Shown here: in pieces, positions 20,958-31,567 of the stretch | Numbering within the stretch: the first letter of the stretch is position 1 | Layout: each line of letters starts with the position of its first letter | Source: Chara braunii | Lineage: Eukaryota > Streptophyta > Charophyceae > Charales > Characeae | Assembly: GCA_003427395.1 (NCBI GenBank) | Contig: BFEA01000244.1 | Coordinates: forward strand, 61,349 to 98,312 | Length of the DNA stretch: 36,964 nt | Reading direction: 5' to 3' | Notes under the pieces: generated by a model | Told to the model about the DNA's origin: nothing | Database searches by the model: none | Seen by the model: the letters and a program-made list of their open reading frames with translations, nothing else | Made by a program: the position numbers and the translations under genes

Positions 20958-21640
20958 TGTCCACAGGTGTGCAGTCTAGAATACCGGCCCGACACTCGTC
21001 GTTGGTTGAAATTGTTCAACACGACAGTCGTCGTTCAGGACTTAGTCTGGCTATCAACTTCATCCAGAATCCTGACGGCCCATCGAGAGCAACCTACCAA
21101 GGAGCATCGTCATGTTCGACCCGACACCAGTCGCTGGTTCGTGTTCAACACGACGGTCGTCGTTTAGGAGGATCATGCACTCTGGTAATCGAGTTCAACA
21201 CGATGATCGTCGTTTAGAAGGATAGTCCCCTCCGACGATTCTTCTCCGGAGGATGACTCAGTTTTCCACAGGTGTGCAGTCTAGAATACTGACGACTCGA
21301 CGAGAACGACCTGCCAAGGAGCATCGTCGTGTTCGCTCCGACACTCGTCGCTGGTTGTCGTGTTCAACACGACAGTCTTCGTTTAGGAGGATCACTTAGT
21401 CTGGTTATCGACTTCATCTAGAATACTGACGGCCCACCGAGAATGACCTAGTAAAAATCATCATCGTGTTCGATCCGACACTCGTCGCTGGTTGTCGTGT
21501 TCAACACAACTGTCGTCGTCTAGGAGGATCACTTAGTCTGGTTATCGAGTTCAACACGATGATCGTCGTCTAGAAGGATGACTTAGTCCCTTCCGACGAT
21601 TCTTCTTAGGAGGATGGCTTAGTTTTCTACACCACCCCAT
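20958..21640. repeat. Tandem repeats of about 130-140 bp built on the palindrome
   Basis: Blocks such as GACACTCGTCGCTGGTTGTC recur at about 20990, 21122, 21339 and 21477. Each is followed by a palindrome copy and then by GTTTAGGAGGATCACTTAGT-like spacer. CCACAGGTGTGCAGTCTAGA occurs at 20958 and 21273, suggesting a higher-order unit of about 315 bp. This is a local amplification within the wider array. Confidence 0.75.
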
Positions 21641-21914
21641 TCCGGACATATGTGCCCTCCCGAGTCCCGACCTACGAGGTCGTCGTGTCGAACACGATAA
21701 CATTCTCGTTCTAGTGTCGTCGTGTCGAACACGATAGCACTCTTCTCAAAAGGATTTGGCGCGTCGAAGAACAACAGTCCTCCGGAAGAAACATCATGTA
21801 CATCGGAAAGGGCACATGCAGGATGAAAAAGGGAACACAAGACTGTTTTCCTATACATTGTCTTAGCTTGTCATGCACGCACAGCATGCATTGTTGGACC
21901 AACACTTACAAATT

Positions 21915-22023
21915 CAAGCGAGATATGTCAAATCCACAGTATTACAGAAAGTCTCAATGGACGACATGCAAGCGAGATATGTGAAATCCACAGTATTAGC
22001 AGAAAGGCTCATTGGACGACATT
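21915..22023. repeat. 54-bp tandem duplication
   Basis: CAAGCGAGATATGTCAAATC...CAGTATTA...GGACGACAT occurs at 21915 and again at 21969 with a few substitutions. No gene is associated with it. Confidence 0.8.
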
Positions 22024-22350
22024 CATGTGGTCGTTGTCTATCGAAATACATGATGAGGACAACAATCAGATACTGTACACTTCTCGCTCAACGCAAAGTC
22101 CGTGATGATGTAGTCCAAACAAATGAAAACTCGACAATATTTCAATGTTCATGGCACCACGAGAAAAAGAGTTCTCAACAGCGGACGGAATGTAGCGCAA
22201 AACAGAGCGCTTTCAAAGTACTGACAATGGCAGAACCGAAGAACAGATAGTCTGGACAATGACAACTACCACCACGACAGGAACGACAAATTGCGAAAAA
22301 CATCTAATGACGGAAAACATTTAACGACGACAGGGAACGACGAAGAACAT

Positions 22351-23169
22351 CTAACAACGACGGGGAACTCTCCCGCTGTTGTACCCATCCAATATGTCAA
22401 ATGTCGATCCAAATGTAAGATATTGTGGTTCCTGGGCGGTAGCCGTCTCAGCAAACACTAAAATGTATTTCATGCGTACGAGAGAACTGCCTATAGCATC
22501 CCGAATGGAGTTTCCGATGAGAAAACTGCCTATAGCATCCCGAATAGAGGCCACTTTTGTCTCAACCTCGCGCCATGCGCCGACGTCGCCCACCTTGCCA
22601 CCGACGACGATATCCAATTTCCCATCGAGTTCTCTTTGAACTAAACTCATATCCCTTCCGGACATAGACAACTCATTCCTGGACACATACACAACAGCGT
22701 CAATCAGGTTCCTAGTCCTGTTCGAACATGCAATACAGAGGACCCTACAAAAGCAGAAGTATCCCAGACGCAATCTGACACAGCAATTTGACACTGCTCG
22801 AGGCGACAGACCAGGAGATCACAAATGATACTGATTGAGGAACTGTGAATGTCGCGCACAGTCGAGTAACTCCTGCTTCATGACACAGCACCATGTGCGA
22901 GGGGAGATAGTCACGTATTTGCAATCTAAAACACCGTGAAGGCGGTTCATTTTCAACTGCGTACACAAAAGACGCAAATGCACGGGACCTAGCACATCGG
23001 ATGACACAAAAATGTAACTTCCGAATTCCAGCATGTTGGCGAACTTATAGTCGTCTGCCCACGGGCACTTCGTGATCATGTTCTCCCACTGATACTCTTC
23101 CAAGGAGTCCAAATGTTCATCGATAAACGGGACGACCGTCATCCAAGGATCAGAATCAAAGTCTGCCAT
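22351..23169 (-). pseudogene. Hypothetical protein gene inside the palindrome array
   Basis: The frame starts at an ATG (23169) with MADFDSDPWMTVVPFIDEHL and continues EEYQWENMITKCPWADDYKF, MLEFGSYIFVSSDVLGPVHL and a Cys-containing stretch (TWCCVMKQELLDCARHSQFL) to a TGA at 22819. The same frame reopens at once (SPGLSPRAVSNCCVRL) and runs to a TAG at 22351. The TGA could be a CGA>TGA change, giving about 272 residues if read through. I do not recognise a family. The section at 22546-22485 contains a 13-residue tandem duplication (SIRDAIGS repeated). The opposite strand also has open frames, so its protein-coding status is likely but not certain. Confidence 0.4.
22485..22546. repeat. 39-bp tandem duplication within the hypothetical gene
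   Basis: AACTGCCTATAGCATCCCGA occurs at 22485 and 22524. The unit is 39 bp, so the reading frame is kept and the minus-strand protein gains a repeated SIRDAIGS segment. Confidence 0.8.
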
Positions 23170-25105
23170 ACTCGCGCCAGCAACGGTTGTGCGCTCTCGA
23201 CATCGGCAGACGTGCAACGTGCAAGGGGGGAAAGGGTGACACTGTGCCTTTCGCTCACGCCAAAGTACAGAGGTCATCCTGTGAGAGATGTCCATCGCGA
23301 CAGCGAAGCGCCCTGCACGGCACAAGTGCAACAATCAACAACAGTACAAGGCCGACGCAGAAGAGAACAATTGTCCTCGTCCTGACAACGCAAACAACAA
23401 GCTCACACGAAATTGCAGTGCACATGCTGACCATGCAGGTAGTCGATGACTTCCTGCACACGACAGACATAGCCAAGGGCTGAAATGTCATGAAGATGAA
23501 TCTGGTATCAACCTAAGGCACCACAGACAGAGGTAACGAACCACTTGCACGTAGATGGCTTTGTTTAATCATGTCGCCGGATGTCGTGTTCAATACGACG
23601 GTCGTCGCTCCTCGAGAGTATCTAGTAATGGACCACTTGGTTCAAAAGGTAGTGGGTATCACCGTAAGCGGCATTTGACGGGTTCATCACGACGACTGAA
23701 ACTGCACACGCAAACACGACGCAGGGGGTCGATTGTCGTGCTTAACACGATGACCAAGATGTTAGTTGACCGCGGGCATTACACTTTTATGTGGAGGCCG
23801 TGGGCCTCACATCTGAGTTCGCGGGCCCGCATCTTCGAGACCGATAATGACTTGCGGAGACCGTTGTCTCCGTCATGGTCGTCGTGTCGAACACGACAAC
23901 CGCCGTTGGTGTGGCTTCGTCGTCTCGCAGCTCAAGGGCAACGCACCCGCCTGTATCACGACCACGACTACACAACACGTCGTGGCCGGATGGTCTATCG
24001 AACTCGACAACCATAACGCCTTGCCTCGGGCGTTAGACGTTGGGGATGGTTGTCGTGTTAAACATGACAACCAAGGACTTCTGATTCCAAAGAGCAGTCG
24101 TCGTTCACGATGTTCAATCGCTGAAGCATTGTCTATGCCTAAAACGTAAAGTCGGCCACACGACACCTTGGGGCTGGAGACGATAACGACAGCTACTTGC
24201 GCTGTCATCAAACGTCTGTGGGCGGTTTTCGACCAAAGCCAGTCCAGCACCGACACTCGCATACAGACGCCTGATGCCTGAGGCAAGCCGCCGTTGCTGT
24301 CGTGTTCGGCACGATTGTCGTATCGAACACGACAACCACAGCCGCTTGCCACAGGCATGAGACGTCTGTGTGCGGTCGTGGCGCTTGTCGAACACGACAA
24401 CCATCGCTAGTGCAATACTGGTGCTTGACCTAAGACGTCTTATGCCAGCGCCTAGCCACCGTGGTTGTCGTGTTCGACACGATGATCCGACTTTGAGTTG
24501 TTGCATAGCTGTCGGCATTAAACATCCATTTCCACGCGATCGTCGTGTTCGACACGATCGTGTTGAAATGGATACCTTCCGCAACCTCCACAACACCACG
24601 GGGCCTGGTCTCCGCGTCGAACACGACAACCAAAGCGTCTTTCCTCGACCATAAGACGTTCGCCGCAAGTTGTCGTGTTGAACACGACAACCAGCGCCAG
24701 TGAGTGTGCTGGCTCTAGTTATCATGTTCAACATGACGACCGCCCACTTACATCACTTGCCAATGGCTTCCAGTCGTGATTGTCGTGTTCAACACGGTGA
24801 TCCAACCGTTAGACCATCATGTTGGACACGACCGTCAAGGCATTTTGTTGTTCAGTCCAACTCGCTTTAATCTGCTTTATCACGCGTTTGTCGTGTTCGA
24901 TACGATAACTGCTGCGCCAAAAGTGCCACGTGTCAGTCCCTGGTTGGAAATCGGGGATTGGGAGAGATCCTCACCGTTCAGCATCTCCCTTCGGCTCCGA
25001 TGGTCTACTCCAAACGTACTCGACGCCTTCGGACTGCACGTCGATGTCTCGATTCGTGTCGGATGTCGTGCTATGAGTGACTCCACTCCCGACGAAATGC
25101 ACTAA

Positions 25106-26130
25106 TGTTCAGTTGTATTCTACGACAAGATTAGAGAGTGATGGCAAGAAAAGAATGTGGAGGAGGAGGAATGTAGTCCGATGTATGGACGCGATGCCGA
25201 CGACGTGAGCAGAGAGCGTGCTGTCTTCTACGACGCGACAAGAGACTGGAAGCGATAATGCCGGAGGAGGCGGCCCACTGCTGCTTTTATACTAGGGTGC
25301 TAATGTTGGAGGAGGGGGTCCACTGCTGCTTCTATACTGGGGTGCTTGAACGGTCCCTTTGAGCGACAGTCGTCCGATCGAGTCGATCCGACGGTCGATG
25401 GCCCTGTGGCGGACTGTTGGGACGGTCGGTTGCTTTTCGCTGGCCTCCGCACCGTCGCTGATTTGCGCTATGGCCAGGCACTTTGCGACAGTAAAAATGA
25501 AGCGGCGAAATAGAGGACAGGGCCCACTCCTCCTTATATACTGTGGAGCCAGTCTCCTCCCGCTGAACGTCGGCCATCCGTTAGATTCGATCTGACGGTG
25601 TCGATGGGCCTCTGCCGCGAAGGGTTTTTGTCAATGCCTCCTCCGTTCAAACCACCTTCCGCTCGAGCACATGTCTCATTTCACCGTTCTCCATCGACGC
25701 TGATCAGGTTTGCTGCAGCGATCGCTTTCACGTTCTTCATCGTCGACGAAGGGGTTTGTCGCGGCGAGCGGTCATCCGTGATGCTGCCCAAGTGTTGGCG
25801 CCACTGGCCGAGCACAGCGCCTACTGCAGCGATCGTCGATCTCCTCCACACGAGCACCGGTCCACTCTCCAGGTACACGAGTCGCCCCTCTAAAAGTGCC
25901 CATCATATATCTCTTCGGATCTCGTCTTGAAATCGTTAGTGTGGAGTCTGCAGTAGTCGTGCAATATCTGTTTGAGTCGGCGATATGTGTGATCAACGGC
26001 CACGATTTGCCCTTCCATGCTTTTCATTTGATGACGTCAACAACACTGTTCTACCTTGACCGGAATGTGTCCCCTCTATCACCTTTCCAATGATGCGGTC
26101 ATCTTGTCGACACCGATAACCCGCCCGGCA
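25106..26130. other. GC-rich stretch without a convincing gene
   Basis: Open frames exist on both strands but overlap each other and show no family motif, so I call no gene. The palindrome is absent here, which splits the array into a left part (20.7-24.9 kb) and a right part (from 26.16 kb). Confidence 0.5.
25263..25550. repeat. Three copies of a TATA-containing 39-45-bp module
   Basis: The modules are at 25263-25301, 25308-25346 (spacing 45 bp) and 25513-25550. All share a GGAGGAGG..CCCACT start, a TTTATACT, TCTATACT or TATATACT box and a GGGTGC or GGAGCC end. They look like duplicated core-promoter-like pieces or simply a short repeat. No gene start is obvious next to them. Confidence 0.55.
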
Positions 26131-26157
26131 ACATGCCCACAACATCCCCTGCATGAG

Positions 26158-26605
26158 GTGGTCGTCGTGTTCAATCCGATAATCAGTCGGGCAAGGACCT
26201 CTTCGCAACCAGCCCACAACATCCTCTGCATGAGGTGGTCGTCGTGTTGAACCCGATAACCACTCGGGCAAGGTCCCCTTTGGAACCAGTCGCGTGAGGT
26301 GGTCGTCGTGTCCTACGCGACAACCAATCGAGCAAGGAGCCCTTCGCAACTAGTCGCGTGAGGTGATCGTCGTGTCCAACCCGATAACCGGTCGGGCAAC
26401 GATCCCTTCGCAACCAGTCGCTTGAAGTGGTCGTCGTCGCGTGAGGTGGTCGTCGTGTCCAACCTGATAACTGGTCGGGCAAGAATCCCTTTGCAACCAG
26501 TCGCGTGAGGTGGTCGTCGTGTCCAACCTTGTAACCAGTCGAGCGAGGAGACCTTTGCAGCCGGTCGTGTGAGGTGGTCGTTGTGTCCAACCCTATAACC
26601 TTCCG
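26158..26605. repeat. 64-bp tandem repeat containing a degenerate palindrome half
   Basis: Units begin GTGGTCGTCGTGTCCAACCC at 26158, 26235, 26299, 26363, 26427, 26446, 26510 and 26574. Most steps are exactly 64 bp; one unit is longer (77) and one truncated (19). Each unit contains GTCGTGTCCAACCCGATAAC, a decayed form of the array palindrome, followed by TCGGGCAAGGA and CCCTTCGCAACCAGTCGCGT. It appears to be a palindrome plus its spacer amplified by unequal exchange. Confidence 0.85.
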
Positions 26606-27081
26606 ACGGTCATCGTATCCTACACAATGACTGACGCCCTTCTTGATATGTTCGTCATGTTCGACACGATGAACCAACCTGAAGGTGACCAGTGGTCGTT
26701 GTGGAATCCAATGCCAGGCAGAGGTGGACGTGCCAACCGTGATGCATGGTATGTGTTCAAGCCGATAACCAGTCCTCATGTTTATGATGTGTTTGTCGTG
26801 TCCAACCCGATAACCAGTCGGGATAAGGAACCCCTAAACCCGCCTTATCCGGCTCTCGTGGTGTGCCATGCATTGGATAACCAGTCGGGGGAACGCCTCT
26901 CTGGCGGTCATCGTGTCCAACACGAAGACTCAAACTCCCAACACACATTGGTACTCATATTCGAGACGACGACCTGCCGGCGGTCAATCTCCATCCAAAA
27001 TCCCTCCCCCCGATTGGTTGTGTCGTGTAATCTGTGGTGAATGATCTGTGTTCGTCCTCCGTCTCGGAAAGCTATCCCGTG

Positions 27082-27245
27082 TTCCCTACAAGAGTACTTT
27101 TGGTGGTCTGGACTTCGAACGGCCGACTGTTTGGTACATAATGAAGGTTATTGAGGACGAGCAGTCACCATAACAAGTTGATGCTAAGAGTCGGGAAAGC
27201 TCTGGAACTGAGGGCTTTCCAAAGTGCTCGTGTTCGACACGACGA
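27082..27245. repeat. Long direct repeat, copy 1 (partner 27899-28065)
   Basis: TTCCCTACAAGAGTACTTTT, GGTCTGGACTTCG, CTGTTTGGTACATAATGAAG and CTTTCCAAAG match the partner in order over about 165 bp with scattered substitutions. Both copies end at an array palindrome (27225 and 28040). The copies are about 820 bp apart. Confidence 0.8.
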
Positions 27246-27898
27246 ACATTGATCTGTGTTCAACATGCCAGCGGTATTCGGGTCCGTGATGTTGTCGTCG
27301 TGTCCTTCCTGATAACCGGCTGGACAAGGTGCGCATACAACCCGTGAATCCGACTGTCATTGAATATTCGCAAAGGTATGTCCGGTGATCATCGAATCCA
27401 ACTCAAACACTGAACCTATTCCCATGCATTGGTGCTGCGGTCCAAAATCACAACCTGCCTACGCTGGTTGTGCACCCAAGATGCCTGGCAACTTTTGTCG
27501 TGTTGTGTCACCCGTGGTACCTGAACTTCGCGCACAACGATGATCGTCACCGACACGACAAACTGCTCACGAATGAACGATGAAGTTATCAATGGCAATA
27601 ACGAGTTCAACACTCTTTTGCAGTGCACAGCTTGCACAACACATTATGCACGCACTTCGACCGACAACCAAACTTCGTCCTCGGGCCCGTCAATATCCCG
27701 TGGTCGACACTTCATTACGGAAAGTTGTCATCGACAAAAAAATGTCACGGCTTGTGGGACAACGGGACCAGAAATGCAAGTGAATGCTTGAGATAGGCGT
27801 CAATCAACAGGAGCCGCCGCCTGTGAAAGTGTCCGTTCGGCCAATGGTGGATCGCGCATCCGAGTAAAGGACGACTGACTGTTTCAAAATAATAGAGA
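27246..27898. other. Spacer between the two direct repeats; no recognised gene
   Basis: There are only short open frames and degenerate pieces of the palindrome (for example near 27300 and 27494). No motif of a known family is visible on either strand. Confidence 0.5.
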
Positions 27899-28065
27899 GT
27901 CCCCTACAAGAGTGCTTTTTGCGGTCCGGACTTCGGACCTCCAACTGTTTGGCACATACTGAAGGTTGTCAACGACGAGCAGTCTCGACAGCATGCTGAT
28001 GCTGTGTCTCGACAAAGCTAAAGAAATGAAGGCCTTCCAAAGTTGTCGTGTTCGACATGAAGACG
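27899..28065. repeat. Long direct repeat, copy 2
   Basis: This is the partner of 27082-27245, with TCCCCTACAAGAGTGCTTTT, CTGTTTGGCACATACTGAAG and CCTTCCAAAG in the same order and ending at a palindrome copy. A 115-codon minus-strand frame (28231-27884) overlaps it and continues into DPRVCVTPENQFTVIIPRTS. That could be a gene fragment but is unrecognised. Confidence 0.75.
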
Positions 28066-28261
28066 GTGGTGGATGCCCGATAAGTATACCATGAAGATTC
28101 CGGATGTCCAATAGGATATTGACATCCGATGTCCTCGGGATGATGACGGTGAATTGGTTTTCGGGTGTCACACACACTCGCGGATCTGTTGCCGCCCCCA
28201 ACCCTACCTGAAGGGAATAACAAGCAGACAAAGATCAATGGGTCAAATTTGTTAGCAACGA

Positions 28262-28420
28262 CATGAAAGGCACGAGAGGAGGAGGGGGGTGGGGTGGGCC
28301 GGGGTTTGGTGTGATAAGGCCGCTCAGGCCCAACATGACTGTAGGTAACGTCGGGGGGGGGGNGGGAGGTTGGGGTTTGAGAAGGTCGCTCAAGCACAAA
28401 TCACTGCATCTCGTTGCCAA
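28262..28420. repeat. G-rich low-complexity tract with one N
   Basis: The plus strand has runs GGAGGAGGGGGGTGGGGTGG and a G8-10 run with an N at 28363. Between them is AAGGCCGCTCAGGCCCAACA. The tract lies at the right edge of the palindrome array and could form G-quadruplexes. No terminal repeats were found. Confidence 0.5.
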
Positions 28421-30994
28421 GGCAGGGAGCAGACGAATGTTACCGAAACCAATTCCGATTACTCATAATATGAACACAAAAACGGTCTATTGAACCAATC
28501 AAAGTAGGGGAACTGGTTCCTTAATTTTATGTACCTGCGTTTATGTACCGATGTTGATGAAATGGCCACGTACCGACACTTTTAGCTACTGTGTTGTTAC
28601 TGATTTCTAAGACTGTTTTTTTTTTTTTTTAGTTCCTCGTATTCGCTATACGCCTTTTACCCCAAATTCGTTATTTCTCCATTCACTCACTGAGTCATGC
28701 GATTCATGAACAAATGCTTTGTTATGTTCATCCCAACAAGAACATGCTCACGCCTTGAATGTTAACCCACTCATTTCTCCTCACAAACTTATTATGCCTT
28801 GCGGCACTTCATATCGGCAAGCTGAATATGCAGCACTGGCAAGTATGGACTGCGTGGCATCTAACACGGCACTGGATGAGAATTGTAATGCGGATATGCA
28901 AGACCTCGCTACGTACTCTCGTGGTTCCGAAGATGTAATTCGTAACAATACTTGCACCCCTGACTCACCTGCTCGTAAAAGGATGAGAGAATGTGAATAC
29001 GACGTCGCTACTTGCGAGAGTAGTTCCCCTGCCGTTCGACGTCCGCGACAGACGACGTCACCCCAGTCCGATAATGCGGGTCATAATGTTAATGACTGTC
29101 ACGCTGACAGGTCCACATCTGATGTAGACCGTACTCTTGGGGTGCCTAAAAATTCACTCCAGGATCCCGAACACGACATTCTCCATATTTCTCTTGACTT
29201 TCGACTCGCCAGAGAATCATGCGAGAAAAGGGAAGTGGATGGTTGGCGCTCAAGTGCTTCAATTGGTTCTAGTGCTGAAAATTTCTCCCGATAAAGACAG
29301 TCCTCCAGGCAATGACAACAACATCAGCTCCGAGCATTGTTGTCAAAATCTAGACGATAGTGGCGACCTTGTTTCAAATTTTGATGATATGTTCCTGCAA
29401 AGATTGTCATCGGAAAAGCGTTCGTATACTTATCGAAAGAGAATGGCGAGATCCAACCACGCTTTAGAGTCAGTTCACCGGAAGTTGACCAGGAAAGCGT
29501 TAGCAAGCATTCGTGGGAAAGATTGTTGTAGACGAGAGTGTTGTGCACACATGATATTAGATGACATCAAATTTGTTTGGAGCGCATATTACTCCAAGGA
29601 CCACAAAAGCAGAGATGCGTGGTAGATTGAGACTTTGAAAAGTTTCATATTCGTAGAAGATGGCAAGGAGTTTGTGCAATCCATTGTGGGAAAAAAAAAG
29701 GTGTGCATCAGTGCATGGTGCTTCACCTTAGACGTCTGTAGAAATACATTTATAAAGAAACAAATGACCTTGTCGAAGGGTCATGGCATGCCATAGCATC
29801 GCAGCACTGGACTCAGACGCACATCTGCTATTTATGCATCAATGTATGCTAAACTGAAATCATTTATACGTGAAAACAGAGATTTCATGCCCAACGGCAT
29901 GAAGACGAGAAATGGAGAATCGAGGGTGGTTTTGAGATTGTCCGCCTGCTACAATAAGGTGAACATTTACAAGTTGTTGAAGATGCAATTTGACAATATG
30001 AACGTTCGCACTGTTTCTCTCCAAGTGTTTTATAACATGTGGAGAACGCACTTCAGGCATGCGAAATTTCATGATATTGATCAAAATTTTGCAAAATGTG
30101 AGAAGTGCGTAGAAACGGTAGAATATAAAGAATCCATCAATTCTGCAAAATACACACGAGTGCGTGCGCATTTTATTTCTTTGCGTGACAAGCATTTGGA
30201 CCTCCAGCTCCAACATCTGGCGACTTATGAGGTGTGGAAGGATGAATCGAAGAGGCTGACCTCAAACAGTTTGTGCATCATCATTGACGACATGGACAAA
30301 AGTAAGACCAGTATTCCACATTTCGGTGGAGAAAACATATCGAAAGCATTTGCGAATATCTCAATGTTGAAAACAAACTTGACAGCGATCATCGCACACG
30401 GACGTTCCCCGTCCGTCCATGTTCACACGTGGTTTCCTTGCTACCCACACGACTCGAATGCGGTTGTGTCGTCCATCATGAAACTTCTTCATGACGTTCA
30501 GACATCGAGCAGCTTGCCTCCAACGCTTAGGATACAAGAGGATAATTGTTGGAGAGAGAACAAAAATAGATATGTGCTAGCGTTGGCCGCAACTTTGGTG
30601 AAATTCGGTTTCTTCAAAGAGGTTGAGTTTGGCTTCATGCTAGTAGGGCACACACACACCGATGTCGATGCCACTTTTAGTCACTTTTCTCGCAAGATGT
30701 AAATGCATGACGCATACACTATGACCGATCTCTTTAAGCTTATTGTTGATTCTCAAATTGATTGGCCGTCATGTACGTTCATGAATGAAATTGCGGACTG
30801 GAGAAGCGTTGTGAAACCTTTTTTAGTGAAGAGGTTGACAGGCCACACTCGTCCATATGCATTTATATTTTTTATAGAGGATGATAACCAGTGTTCCAGT
30901 GAAAGGAGTATTGTACGAGCCCTGAGTGGTCTTCGCCAGTTTACTGCCGTTTCAACCAATCCCTGTCTCTCCTGATGAAAATCATAATGATTTT

Positions 30995-31567
30995 GTTTTA
31001 GGCTAAGGAGAAAATCCGGATATCCGGTAGACCAATTTTATCCGGATTTTTCAATCCGGATGAAATTTTCGGATTAATTCCGGATATGAAAAATCCGGTC
31101 CTGCGCAAAATATTTTTTTTTTATCGAAATAAAATATTTTCAAAAACATATGAAAAAACATTATGTTGTTCATATCAATGATATGAACAACTTTTGGCTT
31201 GAGACCATCTTTGATTACTCAACATATATGAAGATAAAAAATAAAATAGAACAAGAAAATAATATTTATATAAAAAAATTATAGAACGAAATTCAATGAA
31301 TTAAGCATTCCACATCTAAGCCCCTTTATTCCCTATCTTATCCCCTTTGAACCCTTCCAGACCTTATCAAGTTTTTCATTAAATAAGAACATACTTGTAT
31401 TGTCTTTTGCATGCGTAATATCACTTTTTTTTTTTTTTTTTTTTTTGCTTTTTTTAGGCCTTTTTTTTAATCATCCGGATTTCCGGATGATTCTACCCTC
31501 CGATCATCCGGCCCGATAATCCGACCAGATTATCCGGCCAGATAACCCATGCTACCTAGGTTTTAGG
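30995..31567. repeat. 8-bp target-site duplication GTTTTAGG around E6
   Basis: GTTTTAGG occurs at 30995-31002 and, identically, at 31560-31567. Removing E6 plus one copy joins the codons GAT TTT GTT TTA GGT GTT GAA GGC in one frame (DFVLGVEG), which then stays in frame with the downstream part of the DUF7869 gene. Confidence 0.9.
31003..31559. mobile_element. E6: hAT-like non-autonomous element, 557 bp
   Basis: It starts CTAAGGAG and ends CTACCTAG, an imperfect short inverted pair, and is bounded by a perfect 8-bp duplication. Both ends are dense in ATCCGGAT/TCCGG words (about six on the left and four on the right). The core is AT-rich with AACAACTTTTGGCTTGAGAC, as in E1-E5. A perfect 12-bp-arm hairpin lies at 31165-31191 and a poly(T) tract at about 31424-31446. 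There is no ORF. Confidence 0.85.

Larger units (their letters stand above)
20687..28060. repeat. Dispersed palindrome array (GTTGTCGTGT...ACACGACAAC)
   Basis: At least 33 copies of a 17-23-bp palindrome are visible by eye, each two arms GTCGTGT/ACACGAC around a 3-base centre (TCG, CGA, TCA or TGA), often extended to GGTTGTCGTGT/ACACGACAACC. Examples are 20738-20757, 21355-21373, 21679-21699, 21715-21735, 23877-23900, 24048-24072, 24463-24487, 24540-24560, 24668-24691, 24779-24800 and 28040-28056. The copy at 24668 is perfect over 23 bp. Spacing is irregular (about 20-150 bp), the spacers are mostly unrelated, and copies are densest at 24.29-24.91 kb. The array starts about 150 bp upstream of the putative start of the long minus-strand gene. 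Confidence 0.85.

Noticed and set aside
23555-24734. Several overlapping ORFs of 100-206 codons on both strands
   Set aside because: They consist largely of translated palindromes (SCSTRR, VVFDTT repeats), occur in several frames on both strands and have no family motif.
26183-26779. 198-codon ORF with repeated GHDDHLTRL
   Set aside because: This is a translation of the 64-bp satellite. 64 is not a multiple of three, so the peptide repeat changes frame between units.
20687-28060. CRISPR array
   Set aside because: The repeated palindrome has irregular spacing (20-150 bp and more), spacer lengths vary widely, orientation is meaningless because it is a palindrome, and the window is eukaryotic.
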